Part shown: in pieces, positions 20,499 through 30,348 of the stretch
Layout of the letters: each line of letters starts with the position of its first letter
How positions within the stretch are numbered: position 1 is the first letter of the stretch
Made by a program: the position numbers and the translations under genes
Assembly (NCBI RefSeq): GCF_900215375.1
Contig: NZ_OBEF01000003.1
Location: forward strand, 305,077 to 369,076
Length of the DNA stretch: 64,000 bases
Direction of reading: 5' to 3'
Source of the DNA: Enterobacter sp. CC120223-11
GTDB taxonomy: Bacteria; Pseudomonadota; Gammaproteobacteria; Enterobacterales; Enterobacteriaceae
Notes under the pieces: model-generated
Database searches by the model: none
Told to the model about the DNA's origin: nothing
What the model saw: only the letters and a program-made list of their open reading frames with translations

Positions 20499-21869
20499 AT
20501 GACAAAATTAACCTGTTTTAAAGCCTACGACATTCGCGGCAAGCTCGGTGAAGAGCTTAATGAAGATATCGCCTGGCGCATTGGCCGTGCCTACGGCGAA
20601 TACCTGAAACCAAAAACCATCGTGCTGGGCGGCGACGTTCGCTTGACCAGTGAATCCCTGAAAATGGCGCTGGCAAAAGGCCTGCGCGATGCGGGCGTGG
20701 ACGTGCTGGATATCGGCCTGTCCGGCACCGAAGAGATCTACTTCGCGACCTTCCACCTTGGCGTGGACGGCGGCATTGAAGTGACCGCCAGCCACAACCC
20801 GATGGATTACAACGGCATGAAGCTGGTACGCAAGGGCGCGCGTCCGATCAGCGGCGATACCGGCCTGCGTGACGTGCAGCGCCTGGCGGAAGCCAACGAC
20901 TTCCCGCCCGTTATTGAATCGCAGCGCGGCAGCTACCAGAAGATTGATCTGCGCAAACCCTATATCGACCACCTGCTGGGTTACATCGACACCGCGAACC
21001 TGAAGCCGCTGAAGCTGGTGATTAACTCCGGCAACGGCGCAGCAGGCCCGGTGATTGATGCGCTGGAGGCGCGCTTTAAGGCGCTGAACCTGCCGGTGAC
21101 CTTCGTCAAAGTGCACAACACGCCTGACGGCAACTTCCCGAACGGTATTCCTAACCCGCTGCTGCCTGAATGCCGCGCCGATACCCGCAATGCGGTGATT
21201 GAACACAAGGCCGATATGGGCATCGCCTTTGACGGTGATTTCGACCGCTGCTTCCTGTTCGATGAAACCGGCCAGTTTATTGAGGGCTATTACATCGTCG
21301 GCCTGCTGGCGGAAGCCTTCCTCGAAAAACAGCCGGGCGAGCGCATCATTCACGATCCGCGCCTCTCCTGGAACACCGTCGACGTGGTAGAAGCGGCGGG
21401 CGGCACGCCGGTGATGTCGAAAACCGGCCACGCGTTTATCAAAGAGCGTATGCGCCAGGAAGACGCCATCTACGGCGGCGAGATGAGCGCCCATCACTAT
21501 TTCCGTGATTTTGCCTACTGCGACAGCGGAATGATTCCGTGGTTATTGGTGACCGAGCTGCTGTGCCTGAAGGGCAAAACGCTGGGCGAACTGGTGTGTG
21601 ACCGCATGGCTGCCTTCCCGGCAAGCGGGGAAATCAACAGCAAGCTGGCAGAGCCGGTGAGTGCGATTGCCCGCGTGGAGCAGCATTTCTCTCAGCACGC
21701 GCTGGAGATCGACCGCACTGACGGCATCAGCCTGGCGTTTGCCGACTGGCGCTTCAACCTGCGTTCGTCGAACACCGAGCCGGTTGTGCGCCTGAACGTG
21801 GAATCGCGCGGGGATGCGTCGCTGATGGAAGCCCGGACGAAGGACATTCTGGCTCTTTTAAATCAGTAA
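20499..21869 (+). CDS. manB: Phosphomannomutase (colanic acid)
   Basis: Named cpsG in E. coli. Interconverts mannose-6-phosphate and mannose-1-phosphate. 456 residues; the phosphoserine loop [11 protein letters not shown] is near residue 98, the metal-binding DGDFDRC near 244, the sugar-binding GEMSAHH near 328 and the phosphate-binding RSSNTEP near 425. ATG 20499 was chosen over the tandem ATG 20496 because it gives the E. coli length. A 96-base gap separates it from manC; a palindromic repeat follows. Confidence 0.97.
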   Translation: MTKLTCFKAYDIRGKLGEELNEDIAWRIGRAYGEYLKPKTIVLGGDVRLTSESLKMALAKGLRDAGVDVLDIGLSGTEEIYFATFHLGVDGGIEVTASHNPMDYNGMKLVRKGARPISGDTGLRDVQRLAEANDFPPVIESQRGSYQKIDLRKPYIDHLLGYIDTANLKPLKLVINSGNGAAGPVIDALEARFKALNLPVTFVKVHNTPDGNFPNGIPNPLLPECRADTRNAVIEHKADMGIAFDGDFDRCFLFDETGQFIEGYYIVGLLAEAFLEKQPGERIIHDPRLSWNTVDVVEAAGGTPVMSKTGHAFIKERMRQEDAIYGGEMSAHHYFRDFAYCDSGMIPWLLVTELLCLKGKTLGELVCDRMAAFPASGEINSKLAEPVSAIARVEQHFSQHALEIDRTDGISLAFADWRFNLRSSNTEPVVRLNVESRGDASLMEARTKDILALLNQ

Positions 21870-21876
21870 CTCACAG

Positions 21877-22033
21877 CCCCTCACCCCGACCCTCTCCCCA
21901 GAGGGGCGAGGGGGAAGGTCAAGACCGGGATGTGCTCCGGCTCGCTTTTTCAACTGACATGACGAGTGAGAAAGCCTGATGCCTGTTCCGATCTGTCCCC
22001 TCTCCCCTTAGGGGAGAGGGTTAGGGTGAGGGG
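21877..22033. repeat. Palindromic repeat element 2 (BIME-like), manB-wcaJ gap
   Basis: The left arm starts CCCCTCACCCCGACCCTCTC, and the right end is its near-perfect inverse (ending TTAGGGTGAGGGG). The right hairpin CCCTCTCCCC/GGGGAGAGGG at 21998-22007 and 22011-22020 is perfect, and the left hairpin at 21890-21913 is imperfect. Same family as 9954-10043 and 24951-25067. Confidence 0.85.
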
Positions 22034-22058
22034 AATAATATCAACAACAGGAACAACG

Positions 22059-23453
22059 ATGACGACTCTAAGAAAGCGCGAGCGGGCCAAAACGAATGCA
22101 TCGTTAATCTCAATGGTGCAGCGGTTCTCCGACATTGCCATTATGTTTGGCGGGCTGTGGGTGGTCTGCAAAGGGACTGAACTGCCGTTTTCCTATCTGC
22201 ATCTGCTGATGGCGCTGATCGCCCTGGTGGTCTTTCAGATGATCGGCGGCATGACCGATTTTTACCGTTCCTGGCGCGGCGTGCGCATGACAACGGAACT
22301 GCTGCTGCTCCTGCAAAACTGGACGCTGGCGCTTATCCTTTGCGCGGGCCTGCTGGCCTTTAACGATGACTTCAACAACAGCTTTGGCATCTGGCTTGCC
22401 TGGTATCTGCTCAGCACCTGCGGCATGGTGGCCTGCCGCTCATTTATTCGTTTCGGCGTGGGCTGGCTGCGTAACCGTGGCTACAACATTCGTCAGGTGG
22501 CCGTGGCCGGTGATATGCCCGCCGGGCAACTGCTGCTCGACAGCTTCCGCAATCAGCCCTGGCTCGGTTTTGAGGTGGTTGGCAGCTATCACGATGCCAG
22601 ACCCGGCGGCGTGAATAACGACTGGGCAGGGAACTACGATCAGCTCCTCGAAGACGCGCGCGCAGGCAAAATTCACAACGTCTATATCGCGCTGGCTATG
22701 CAGGAAGAAGCGCGCATGAAAACGCTGGTGCGCGAGCTGGCGGACACCACCTGCTCGGTGATTCTGATCCCGGACGTCTTTACCTTCAATATTCTGCATT
22801 CCCGCGTCGATGAAGTGAACGGCGTGCCGGTGGTGCCCCTTTACGACACACCGCTTTCCGGCCTGAACCGCGTGCTGAAGCGCGTGGAAGATATCGTGCT
22901 GGCATCGATGATTTTGCTGCTGATCTCTCCGGCGCTGGCCTGTATAGCGATGGCGGTGAAGCTCACTTCGCCGGGCCCGGTTATCTTCCGCCAGACCCGC
23001 TACGGCATGGACGGCAAGCCTATCAAGGTATGGAAATTCCGTTCGATGCGGGTGATGGAAAACGATGCTGTTGTCACTCAGGCCACGCAAAACGACCCAC
23101 GCGTGACACCGGTGGGGAATTTCCTGCGCCGTACCTCTCTGGACGAGCTGCCGCAGTTTATCAACGTGCTGACCGGCGGGATGTCCATCGTTGGCCCACG
23201 CCCGCACGCGGTGGCGCATAACGAAGAGTATCGTCAGCTGATTGAAGGCTACATGCTGCGCCATAAGGTGAAACCGGGCATCACCGGCTGGGCACAAATC
23301 AACGGCTGGCGCGGGGAAACCGACACCCTCGAGAAGATGGAAAAACGCATCGAGTTCGACCTCGAGTACATCCGCGAGTGGAGCCTGTGGTTCGATATCC
23401 GCATTGTTTTTCTGACTATTTTCAAAGGCTTTGTCAACAAAGCAGCGTATTGA
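22059..23453 (+). CDS. wcaJ: Undecaprenyl-phosphate glucose phosphotransferase WcaJ
   Basis: Initiates colanic acid by transferring glucose-1-phosphate to undecaprenyl phosphate at the inner membrane. 464 residues, equal to E. coli. N-terminal hydrophobic helices (about 15-145), a CoA-binding-like middle region, another hydrophobic segment near 280-300, then the polyprenyl glycosylphosphotransferase catalytic domain with [19 protein letters not shown] and VGPRPHA. The frame is open upstream to 21966, but those codons translate the palindromic repeat (PLPLGERVRVRG), so ATG 22059 is the start. Confidence 0.96.
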   Translation: MTTLRKRERAKTNASLISMVQRFSDIAIMFGGLWVVCKGTELPFSYLHLLMALIALVVFQMIGGMTDFYRSWRGVRMTTELLLLLQNWTLALILCAGLLAFNDDFNNSFGIWLAWYLLSTCGMVACRSFIRFGVGWLRNRGYNIRQVAVAGDMPAGQLLLDSFRNQPWLGFEVVGSYHDARPGGVNNDWAGNYDQLLEDARAGKIHNVYIALAMQEEARMKTLVRELADTTCSVILIPDVFTFNILHSRVDEVNGVPVVPLYDTPLSGLNRVLKRVEDIVLASMILLLISPALACIAMAVKLTSPGPVIFRQTRYGMDGKPIKVWKFRSMRVMENDAVVTQATQNDPRVTPVGNFLRRTSLDELPQFINVLTGGMSIVGPRPHAVAHNEEYRQLIEGYMLRHKVKPGITGWAQINGWRGETDTLEKMEKRIEFDLEYIREWSLWFDIRIVFLTIFKGFVNKAAY

Positions 23454-23462
23454 GGTAGCGAC

Positions 23463-24941
23463 ATGAGCCTGAGAGAAAAAACCATCAGCGGGGCGAAGTG
23501 GTCGGCGATGGCCACCGTCGTCATCATCGGCCTCGGGCTGGTACAGATGACGGTGCTGGCGCGCATTATCGACAACCACCAGTTTGGCCTGCTGACCGTG
23601 TCACTGGTGATCATCGCCCTGGCCGACACGCTGTCAGATTTTGGCATCGCCAATTCAATTATCCAGCGCAAGGAAATTAGCCATCTCGAACTGACCACGC
23701 TGTACTGGCTGAACGTCGGGCTTGGCATTGTGGTGTTTGTGCTGGTCTTCAGCCTGAGCGGCGTGATTGCCGACGTGCTGCATAACCCTGATCTGGCCCC
23801 GCTGATGCGCACGCTGTCGGTTGCTTTTGTGGTGATCCCACACGGGCAGCAATTCCGCGCGCTGATGCAAAAAGAGCTGGAATTCAACAAGATCGGCATG
23901 ATTGAAACCTCGGCCGTGCTGGCGGGTTTCACCTTTACCGTGGTGAGCGCGCATTTCTGGCCGCTGGCCATGACTGCCATTCTGGGCTACCTGGTGAACA
24001 GCGCCGTGCGCACGCTGCTGTTCGGCTGGTTCGGGCGTCGGATTTATCGTCCGGGGCTGCATTTTTCGCTGGCGTCCGTGTCGTCGAACCTGCGCTTTGG
24101 CGCGTGGCTCACGGCGGACAGCATCATCAATTACGTGAACACCAACCTTTCGACGCTGGTGCTGGCGCGCATTCTCGGCGCAAGCGTGGCAGGCGGCTAT
24201 AACCTCGCTTACAACGTCGCCGTTGTGCCGCCAATGAAACTCAACCCGATTATCACCCGCGTGCTGTTCCCGGCGTTCGCCAAGATTCAGGACGATACCG
24301 CGAAGCTGCGCGTGAACTTTTACAAGCTGCTCTCCGTTGTGGGCATTATTAACTTCCCGGTGCTGCTAGGCCTGATGGTGGTCAGCAACAACGTGGTACC
24401 GCTGGTGTTTGGCGAGAAGTGGGTGAGCATCATTCCGATCCTGCAATTGCTGTGCGTGGTGGGCCTGCTGCGCTCGGTCGGCAACCCGATTGGCTCTTTG
24501 CTGATGGCCAAGGCGCGGGTGGATATCAGCTTCAAATTCAACGTGTTCAAAACCTGCCTGTTTATTCCGGCGATTATCGTCGGCGGGCATATGGCTGGCG
24601 CGCTGGGCGTGACGCTCGGCTTCCTGCTGGTGCAGGTCATCAACACCGTGCTGAGCTACTTCGTGATGATTAAACCTGTGCTCGGCTCCAGCTACCGCGA
24701 ATACATCCTGAGCCTGTGGCTGCCGTTTTACCTGTCGCTGCCGACGCTTGCGGTGAGCTACGGCCTGGGCGTGGCGCTGAACGGCGCGCTGCCACTGCCG
24801 TTGTTGCTGGTCACGCAGATTGGCTCAGGCGGGCTGGCATTCGCGTTGATGATTGTGCTCTCACGCCACCCGCTGGTGGTGGAGATGAAGCGCCAGTTTT
24901 GCCGTACTGAAAAAATGAAAATGCTGCTTCGTGCAGGTTAA
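23463..24941 (+). CDS. wzxC: Colanic acid lipid-linked unit flippase WzxC
   Basis: 492 residues, the same as E. coli WzxC, with the 12-14 hydrophobic helices of the MOP/polysaccharide transporter family and the start MSLREKTISGAKWSA. It should flip the undecaprenyl-PP-linked repeat unit to the periplasm, where WcaD polymerises it. Located nine bases after wcaJ with a GAGG ribosome-binding site. Confidence 0.95.
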   Translation: MSLREKTISGAKWSAMATVVIIGLGLVQMTVLARIIDNHQFGLLTVSLVIIALADTLSDFGIANSIIQRKEISHLELTTLYWLNVGLGIVVFVLVFSLSGVIADVLHNPDLAPLMRTLSVAFVVIPHGQQFRALMQKELEFNKIGMIETSAVLAGFTFTVVSAHFWPLAMTAILGYLVNSAVRTLLFGWFGRRIYRPGLHFSLASVSSNLRFGAWLTADSIINYVNTNLSTLVLARILGASVAGGYNLAYNVAVVPPMKLNPIITRVLFPAFAKIQDDTAKLRVNFYKLLSVVGIINFPVLLGLMVVSNNVVPLVFGEKWVSIIPILQLLCVVGLLRSVGNPIGSLLMAKARVDISFKFNVFKTCLFIPAIIVGGHMAGALGVTLGFLLVQVINTVLSYFVMIKPVLGSSYREYILSLWLPFYLSLPTLAVSYGLGVALNGALPLPLLLVTQIGSGGLAFALMIVLSRHPLVVEMKRQFCRTEKMKMLLRAG

Positions 24942-24950
24942 TGCATTCTG

Positions 24951-25067
24951 CCCCTCACCCTAACCCTCTCCCCAAAGGGGAGAGGGAACTGTCCGGCGCC
25001 GCATTTAACCTGCAGCCCGGAACGTCTTCTCTCCCTCGCCCCTTTGGGGAGAGGGCGGGGTGAGGGG
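24951..25067. repeat. Palindromic repeat element 3 (BIME-like), wzxC-wcaK gap
   Basis: The left arm begins CCCCTCACCCTAACCCTCTC and forms the hairpin CCCTCTCCCC/GGGGAGAGGG around 24964-24986. The right part holds CTCGCCCC/GGGGAGAG-type pairing near 25034-25055 and ends GCGGGGTGAGGGG, inverse to the left arm. It is the third copy of the element found at 9954-10043 and 21877-22033. Confidence 0.85.
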
Positions 25068-25087
25068 AATATTTGATGAGGTCACAT

Positions 25088-26368
25088 ATGAAATTACTGA
25101 TTCTTGGCAACCATACCTGCGGCAACCGTGGCGACAGCGCCATTTTACGCGGCCTGCTGGATGCCATTCACGCGCTCAATCCTGACGCAGAAGTGGACGT
25201 GATGAGCCGTTACCCGGTCAGCTCCTCCTGGCTGCTGAACCGCCCGGTGATGGGTGACCCGCTCTACACCCAGATGAAGCAGCACAACAGCGCGGCGGGC
25301 GTGATGGGGCGGGTGAAAAAGATTCTGCGCCGCCGTTATCAGCATCAGGTGCTGCTCTCGCGCGTGACCGACAACGGTAAGCTGCGCAATATCGCGATTG
25401 CGCAGGGTTTTACCGATTTTGTCCGCCTGCTGGGCAACTATGACGCGATTATCCAGGTCGGTGGATCGTTCTTTGTCGATCTCTACGGTGCGCCGCAGTT
25501 TGAACACGCACTCTGCACCTTTATGGCGAAAAAACCGCTGTACATGATTGGCCACAGCGTCGGGCCGTTCCAGGATCCGCAGTTCAACCAGCTGGCTAAC
25601 TACGTTTTTGGCCATTGCGATGCGCTGATCCTGCGTGAGTCTGTGAGCCTGAACTTGATGGAGCGCAGCGACATCACCACCGCCAAAGTGGAACAGGGCG
25701 TGGACACGGCCTGGCTGGTGGACCATCACGACGAGTCATTCACCGCCAGCTATGCCGTCGAACACTGGCTGAAGAAAATTGGCCAGCAGAAAACGGTCGC
25801 CGTCACGCTGCGTGAGCTTGCACCGTTTGATAAACGCCTCGGCACCACTCAGCAGGCCTACGAAGAGGCTTTCGGCGGCGTGGTCAATCGCATCATCGAC
25901 GCGGGTTATCAGGTGATTGCGCTTTCCACCTGCACCGGTATCGACAGCTACAACAAAGATGACCGCATGGTGGCGCTGAACCTGCAAAAGCATATCAGCG
26001 ACCCGGCGAAGTACCATGTGGTGATGGACGAACTCAACGATCTGGAAATGGGCAAAATTCTCGGTGCCTGTGACCTGACCGTGGGCACGCGCCTGCATTC
26101 GGCGATCATTTCGATGAACTTCGACACGCCCGCCATTGCCATTAACTATGAGCACAAATCTGCCGGGATCATGCAGCAGCTGGGCATGCCGGAAATGGCG
26201 ATGGACATTCGTCATCTGCTGGACGGCAGTCTTGGCGCAATGGTGGCGGATACGCTCGGCCAGCTTCCAGCCATCAACGAACGTCTGCGTATTGCGGTGA
26301 AAGCCGAGCGCGCGAATGGCATGCAGATGGTCAAATCCGTGCTGGACCGCATCGGGGAGGGGAAATGA
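25088..26368 (+). CDS. wcaK: Colanic acid pyruvyl transferase WcaK
   Basis: 426 residues, the same as E. coli. A polysaccharide pyruvyl transferase family protein (for example LLILGNHTCGNRGDSAILRG at the start, and VGTRLHSAIISMNFDTP near residue 335). It is thought to add the pyruvate ketal on the terminal galactose of the colanic acid unit. ATG 25088 was chosen over an in-frame start 15 bases upstream because it gives MKLLILGNHTCG as in E. coli. The stop overlaps wcaL. Confidence 0.94.
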   Translation: MKLLILGNHTCGNRGDSAILRGLLDAIHALNPDAEVDVMSRYPVSSSWLLNRPVMGDPLYTQMKQHNSAAGVMGRVKKILRRRYQHQVLLSRVTDNGKLRNIAIAQGFTDFVRLLGNYDAIIQVGGSFFVDLYGAPQFEHALCTFMAKKPLYMIGHSVGPFQDPQFNQLANYVFGHCDALILRESVSLNLMERSDITTAKVEQGVDTAWLVDHHDESFTASYAVEHWLKKIGQQKTVAVTLRELAPFDKRLGTTQQAYEEAFGGVVNRIIDAGYQVIALSTCTGIDSYNKDDRMVALNLQKHISDPAKYHVVMDELNDLEMGKILGACDLTVGTRLHSAIISMNFDTPAIAINYEHKSAGIMQQLGMPEMAMDIRHLLDGSLGAMVADTLGQLPAINERLRIAVKAERANGMQMVKSVLDRIGEGK

Positions 26369-27585
26369 AGGTCGGTTTCTTCCTGTTAAAATTTCCGCTG
26401 TCGTCTGAAACCTTTGTCTTAAACCAGATCGTGGCGTTCATTGAGATGGGCTATGAGGTTGAGATCGTTTCGCTGCTGAAGGGGGACATGACTAACACCC
26501 ATGAGGCCTTCACGCGTTATAACCTCGCGCAGAAAACCCGCTGGCTGCAGGATGAGCCAATGGGAAAACTGGCAAAGTTGCGTTATCGCGCGCTGAGTAC
26601 TCTGAAAGGCCTGCATCGCCCGTCGACGTGGCAGGCGCTCAATGCCAGTCGGTACGGCCACGAAGCACGTCATCTGATCCTCTCCTCCATTGTGGCGCAT
26701 AATCCACGGCCTTTGAGTGCCGATGTGTTTATCGCTCACTTCGGCCCGGCGGGTGTCACCGCCGCAAAGCTGCGCGAGCTTGGCGTGATTCGCGGCAAAA
26801 TTGCCACCGTGTTTCACGGCATCGACATCTCCAGCCGGGAAGTGCTCAGCCATTACACCCCGGAATACCAGCAGCTGTTCCGTCGTGGCGATGTCATGCT
26901 GCCGATAAGCGATCTGTGGGCCGGACGCCTGCGAACGATGGGTTGCCCGGCGGAGAAGATTGTGGTGTCGCGCATGGGGGTCAACATGGAACGTTTTGCG
27001 CTGCGGCCGCTGAAAACGCCGGATCAGACTCTGCAAATCATCTCCGTCGCGCGCCTGACCGAGAAGAAAGGGCTGCACGTGGCGATTGAAGCCTGCCGTC
27101 AGCTGAAATCACGTGGCGTACGTTTCCGCTATCGCATTCTCGGCATTGGCCCGTGGGAGCGACGTCTGCGCACGCTTATCGAGCAGTATCAGCTGGATGA
27201 TGTGATTGAGATGCCGGGCTTCAAGCCAAGCCATGAGGTCAAAGCGATGCTCGACGACGCCGACGTGTTCCTGCTGCCATCCGTTACAGGGACCGATGGC
27301 GATATGGAAGGGATCCCGGTCGCGCTGATGGAAGCGATGGCGGTGGGTATTCCCGTTGTTTCGACGGTTCACAGCGGCATTCCGGAACTGATTGACGCCG
27401 GGGAGTCCGGCTGGCTGGTGCCGGAGAACGATGCCGCAGCGTTGGCCGACAGGCTTCAGGCGTTTAGCGCATTTGACCAGCAGACGCTACAGCCTGTGGT
27501 TGATAAAGCCCGGGCAAAAGTCGAAGCCGAATTCAATCAGCAGGCGATCAACACCCGCTTAGCCGGCCTGCTGCAAACGCTGTAA
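26365..27585 (+). CDS. wcaL: Colanic acid glycosyltransferase WcaL (GT4)
   Basis: 406 residues, the same as E. coli. GT-B fold family 4: the C-terminal donor site reads [20 protein letters not shown] with the EX7E pattern (E317 region to E325 region), preceded by [11 protein letters not shown]. In E. coli it is assigned a galactosyl transfer late in repeat-unit assembly. ATGA overlap with wcaK. Confidence 0.94.
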   Translation: MKVGFFLLKFPLSSETFVLNQIVAFIEMGYEVEIVSLLKGDMTNTHEAFTRYNLAQKTRWLQDEPMGKLAKLRYRALSTLKGLHRPSTWQALNASRYGHEARHLILSSIVAHNPRPLSADVFIAHFGPAGVTAAKLRELGVIRGKIATVFHGIDISSREVLSHYTPEYQQLFRRGDVMLPISDLWAGRLRTMGCPAEKIVVSRMGVNMERFALRPLKTPDQTLQIISVARLTEKKGLHVAIEACRQLKSRGVRFRYRILGIGPWERRLRTLIEQYQLDDVIEMPGFKPSHEVKAMLDDADVFLLPSVTGTDGDMEGIPVALMEAMAVGIPVVSTVHSGIPELIDAGESGWLVPENDAAALADRLQAFSAFDQQTLQPVVDKARAKVEAEFNQQAINTRLAGLLQTL

Positions 27586-27595
27586 ACGAGGTTGC

Positions 27596-28999
27596 ATGAC
27601 CGATAAAACGTACTCCCTTTCTCGCCGCACCTTTCTCAGGGCCAGCTCCGCGCTGGCCGCCATCCCCCTCATCAATGGCCCCGTCGCGCTGGCGGCCGGG
27701 CGCAACGATGCCGCCGATATTCGCCATTACAATCATGGCAATGACTGGATCCGCGCTTTTAATGATGCCTTCAAAGACTATGATGTGGTTGAAGTGCCCA
27801 AAGGCGTGGTCTGTGAAAATATCAACACCGGCATCATTATTCCCCCAGGCAAGACATTAAAAGTGGCTGGCGCGCTGAAAGGCAACGGGCGCGGACGATT
27901 CGCTATGCAGGACGGCTGCAAAATCATCGGCAGCGGCGGCAGCCTGAACAATATCTGTCTGGACGTGCGCGGTTCCGACTGCGTGATTCAGGGAGTAACT
28001 CTCAGCGGCTACGGGCCCGTCGCGCAGATTTATATCGGTGGCAAAGAGAAGCGCACCATGCGCAATCTGCTTATCGACAACATCGTGGTGACTGAGGCCA
28101 ACTACGGCATCCTGCGCCAGGGATTCCACAATCAGTTTGACGGCGTGAAGATAACCAATGGCCGCTTCACGCAGCTGCAGGGCGACGCGATCGAATGGAA
28201 CGTGGCCATCAACGATAAAAATATTCTGATTTCTGACCACGTTATCGACAACATCAACTGCACCAACGGCAAAACCAACTGGGGCATTGGTATTGGGCTT
28301 GCGGGCAGCACGTATGACAACGGCTACCCCGAAGACCAGGCGGTAAAGAACTTCGTCGTCGCCAACATTACCGGCAGCAATTGCCGCCAACTGGTGCATG
28401 TGGAAAACGGCAAACACTTTACTATTCGTAATGTAAAAGCCCGCAATATCACCCCTGAGTTCAGTAAAAAGGCGGGGATTGATAACGCGACGGTAGCTAT
28501 TTATGGCTGTGATAATTTCATTATTGATAATGTCAGTATGGTTAATAGCGCCGGGATGCTGATTGGCTACGGCGTGATTAAGGGGAATTATCTCTCAATT
28601 CCGCAAAATTTCCGTCTCAATGACGTTCAGATGGATAACACGGCACTGCCGTACAAGCTGCGCGGTATCCAGATATCTTCTGGGAATGCGCAGTCTTTTG
28701 TCTCGATAACCAATCTCGATTTGCAACATGCCTCGCTGGAGATGCACAACAAACCGCAGCATCTCTTTATGCGCAATATCAATGTGATGCAAACTGCCGA
28801 CCGCGGCCCGGCGCTGTCGATGCAGTTTGATCTGCGTAAGGACGTGCGCGGCAAATTTATGGCGAAAGAAGATACGCTGCTGTCGCTGGCGAACATCAGG
28901 GCCGTGAATGAAAAGGGGCAGCGCTCGGTCGATATCGACCGTGTGGATCAGCAGGTAGTGAATGCGAGCGGGTTAAATTTTCGGCTGTCGGGGCGTTAA
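27596..28999 (+). CDS. wcaM: Colanic acid protein WcaM, Tat-exported beta-helix protein
   Basis: 467 residues (E. coli 464). The N-terminus carries a twin-arginine signal, [14 protein letters not shown] at residues 9-22, followed by a hydrophobic stretch and an Ala-rich cleavage region near 35. The rest is a parallel right-handed beta-helix of the pectate-lyase type (repeats such as [20 protein letters not shown]). Its role in colanic acid is unclear; a polysaccharide-modifying or -binding periplasmic protein is a fair inference. Last gene of the operon. Confidence 0.92.
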   Translation: MTDKTYSLSRRTFLRASSALAAIPLINGPVALAAGRNDAADIRHYNHGNDWIRAFNDAFKDYDVVEVPKGVVCENINTGIIIPPGKTLKVAGALKGNGRGRFAMQDGCKIIGSGGSLNNICLDVRGSDCVIQGVTLSGYGPVAQIYIGGKEKRTMRNLLIDNIVVTEANYGILRQGFHNQFDGVKITNGRFTQLQGDAIEWNVAINDKNILISDHVIDNINCTNGKTNWGIGIGLAGSTYDNGYPEDQAVKNFVVANITGSNCRQLVHVENGKHFTIRNVKARNITPEFSKKAGIDNATVAIYGCDNFIIDNVSMVNSAGMLIGYGVIKGNYLSIPQNFRLNDVQMDNTALPYKLRGIQISSGNAQSFVSITNLDLQHASLEMHNKPQHLFMRNINVMQTADRGPALSMQFDLRKDVRGKFMAKEDTLLSLANIRAVNEKGQRSVDIDRVDQQVVNASGLNFRLSGR

Positions 29000-29086
29000 A
29001 TCCGACAATTCCTGGAAAGCCCCGATAACTCTCGGATTAACCCTGACGTTTTATCAAATTTTGCCAGGTATCATCAAAAAAACATG

Positions 29087-29115
29087 CTGGATTAAACGTC
29101 CTTACTGGCTATAAT
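29087..29115 (+). promoter_or_regulatory. Likely galF promoter
   Basis: A perfect -10 TATAAT is at 29110-29115. The hexamer 17 bases upstream (CTGGAT, 29087-29092) is a weak -35 match, three of six. It lies 30 bases before the galF ATG in the gap after wcaM, so galF is probably transcribed separately. Confidence 0.55.
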
Positions 29116-29144
29116 TCCTCAACCATTCATAGGTGGACATGATA

Positions 29145-30038
29145 ATGATTAATTTGAAAGCAGTTATTCCGGTAGCCGGTCTCGGGATGCATATGCTTCC
29201 TGCCACCAAGGCCATTCCAAAAGAAATGCTGCCGATCGTCGACAAACCAATGATTCAGTACATCGTCGACGAAATTGTTGCTGCAGGGATCAAAGAAATC
29301 GTCCTGGTGACTCACGCTTCCAAAAATGCCGTGGAGAACCACTTCGACACCTCTTATGAACTTGAGTCACTGCTGGAGCAGCGCGTAAAACGCCAGCTGC
29401 TGGCAGAAGTGCAGGCTATCTGCCCACCTGGCGTGACCATCATGAACGTACGTCAGGCGCAGCCTCTGGGCCTGGGCCACTCCATCCTCTGCGCGCGCCC
29501 GATTGTTGGCGACAACCCGTTCGTGGTTGTGCTGCCGGATATCATTCTGGATAACGCCACGGCCGATCCGCTGCGCTATAATCTTGCTGCGATGGTTGCC
29601 CGGTTCAATGAAACGGGACGTAGCCAGGTGCTGGCGAAGCATATGGATGGCGACCTGAGCGAATACTCCATCATCAAGACCAAAGAGCCACTAGATAACG
29701 AAGGCAAAGTTAGCCGTATCGTTGAGTTCGTTGAAAAGCCAGATCAGCCGCAAACTTTGAATTCAGATCTGATGGCGGTAGGTCGCTACGTGCTTTCCGG
29801 TGATATCTGGGCCGAACTTGAGAAAACCGAGCCAGGTGCCTGGGGACGCGTACAGCTGACCGACGCCATTGCTGAACTAGCCAAGAAACAGTCTGTTGAT
29901 GCAATGCTAATGACTGGCGAAAGCTACGACTGCGGTAAGAAAATGGGTTACATGCAGGCGTTCGTTCAGTATGGCTTACGCAACCTGAAAGAAGGCGCTA
30001 AGTTCCGGGAAAGCATCAAGAAGCTGCTGGTCGACTAG
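29145..30038 (+). CDS. galF: UTP-glucose-1-phosphate uridylyltransferase-like protein GalF
   Basis: 297 residues, equal to E. coli GalF. GalU-family pyrophosphorylase: the nucleotide-binding start [20 protein letters not shown] has the GalF-type HMLPAT in place of GalU's RMLPAT, and FVEKP and MGYMQAF segments follow. GalF has little activity alone and is thought to modulate GalU and the UDP-glucose pool. Upstream in-frame GTG 29133 and ATG 29139 are possible, but ATG 29145 has the best spacing from AGGTGG and the family length. Left border of the O-antigen locus. Confidence 0.95.
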   Translation: MINLKAVIPVAGLGMHMLPATKAIPKEMLPIVDKPMIQYIVDEIVAAGIKEIVLVTHASKNAVENHFDTSYELESLLEQRVKRQLLAEVQAICPPGVTIMNVRQAQPLGLGHSILCARPIVGDNPFVVVLPDIILDNATADPLRYNLAAMVARFNETGRSQVLAKHMDGDLSEYSIIKTKEPLDNEGKVSRIVEFVEKPDQPQTLNSDLMAVGRYVLSGDIWAELEKTEPGAWGRVQLTDAIAELAKKQSVDAMLMTGESYDCGKKMGYMQAFVQYGLRNLKEGAKFRESIKKLLVD

Positions 30039-30062
30039 TTTGTGAGGCACAACGTGCCTGAT

Positions 30063-30128
30063 AAAACGGCAGGGGCGTCATGGTGCGATAAACGCGCACT
30101 TGTGGCTCCTTTGCCGTTTTTTGTTTTT
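30063..30128 (+). terminator. Branched terminator-like hairpin after galF
   Basis: The outer stem AAAACGGCA (30063-30071) pairs with TGCCGTTTT (30112-30120), extended inward by AGGGGC/GCTCCT. An inner hairpin GTGCG/CGCAC lies at 30083-30087 and 30095-30099. A T-rich tail (TTGTTTTT) follows. Probably ends galF transcription. Confidence 0.6.
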
Positions 30129-30291
30129 AAAATCAACGAATAAGAACTCCTTCTGCCTTTTATTTTTGTGTCCGAAAAGTGGGATTTACCCTTGTTTTGA
30201 GTCCTGATTCGGACGACAATATTGGATTACATTTTTCTGCTATCAGTCCTCTTTTAGGCTGATGAGGTGGCAGGGAGTCAGACTTTACGTG

Positions 30292-30330
30292 CAGTGCACT
30301 GGTAGCTGTTGAGCCAGGGGCGGTAGCGTT
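30292..30330 (+). promoter_or_regulatory. JUMPstart with ops element, O-antigen cluster
   Basis: It begins CAGTGCACTGGTAGCTGTTG and ends with the ops motif GGCGGTAGCGTT at 30319-30330. It matches the colanic acid copy at 5971-6010, with T for G at the last ops base. RfaH recruitment here should allow read-through of the 12 kb A+T-rich cluster. Confidence 0.93.
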
Positions 30331-30348
30331 CAACTTTTGGATAATTTG

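Larger units (their letters stand above)
30039..30348 (+). other. galF to O-antigen leader region
   Basis: A 310-base non-coding region. It holds a terminator-like branched hairpin (30063-30128), an A+T-rich stretch where the O-antigen promoter is expected (about 30130-30250), and the JUMPstart/ops element (30292-30330) 18 bases before the first O-antigen gene. An antisense frame across it has no support. Confidence 0.8.

Noticed and set aside
20508..21497. 329-codon open frame antisense to manB
   Set aside because: Shadow of manB; no start signal or motif.
22440..23579. 379-codon open frame antisense to wcaJ/wzxC
   Set aside because: Shadow frame rich in His/Arg/Gln; both sense genes are certain.
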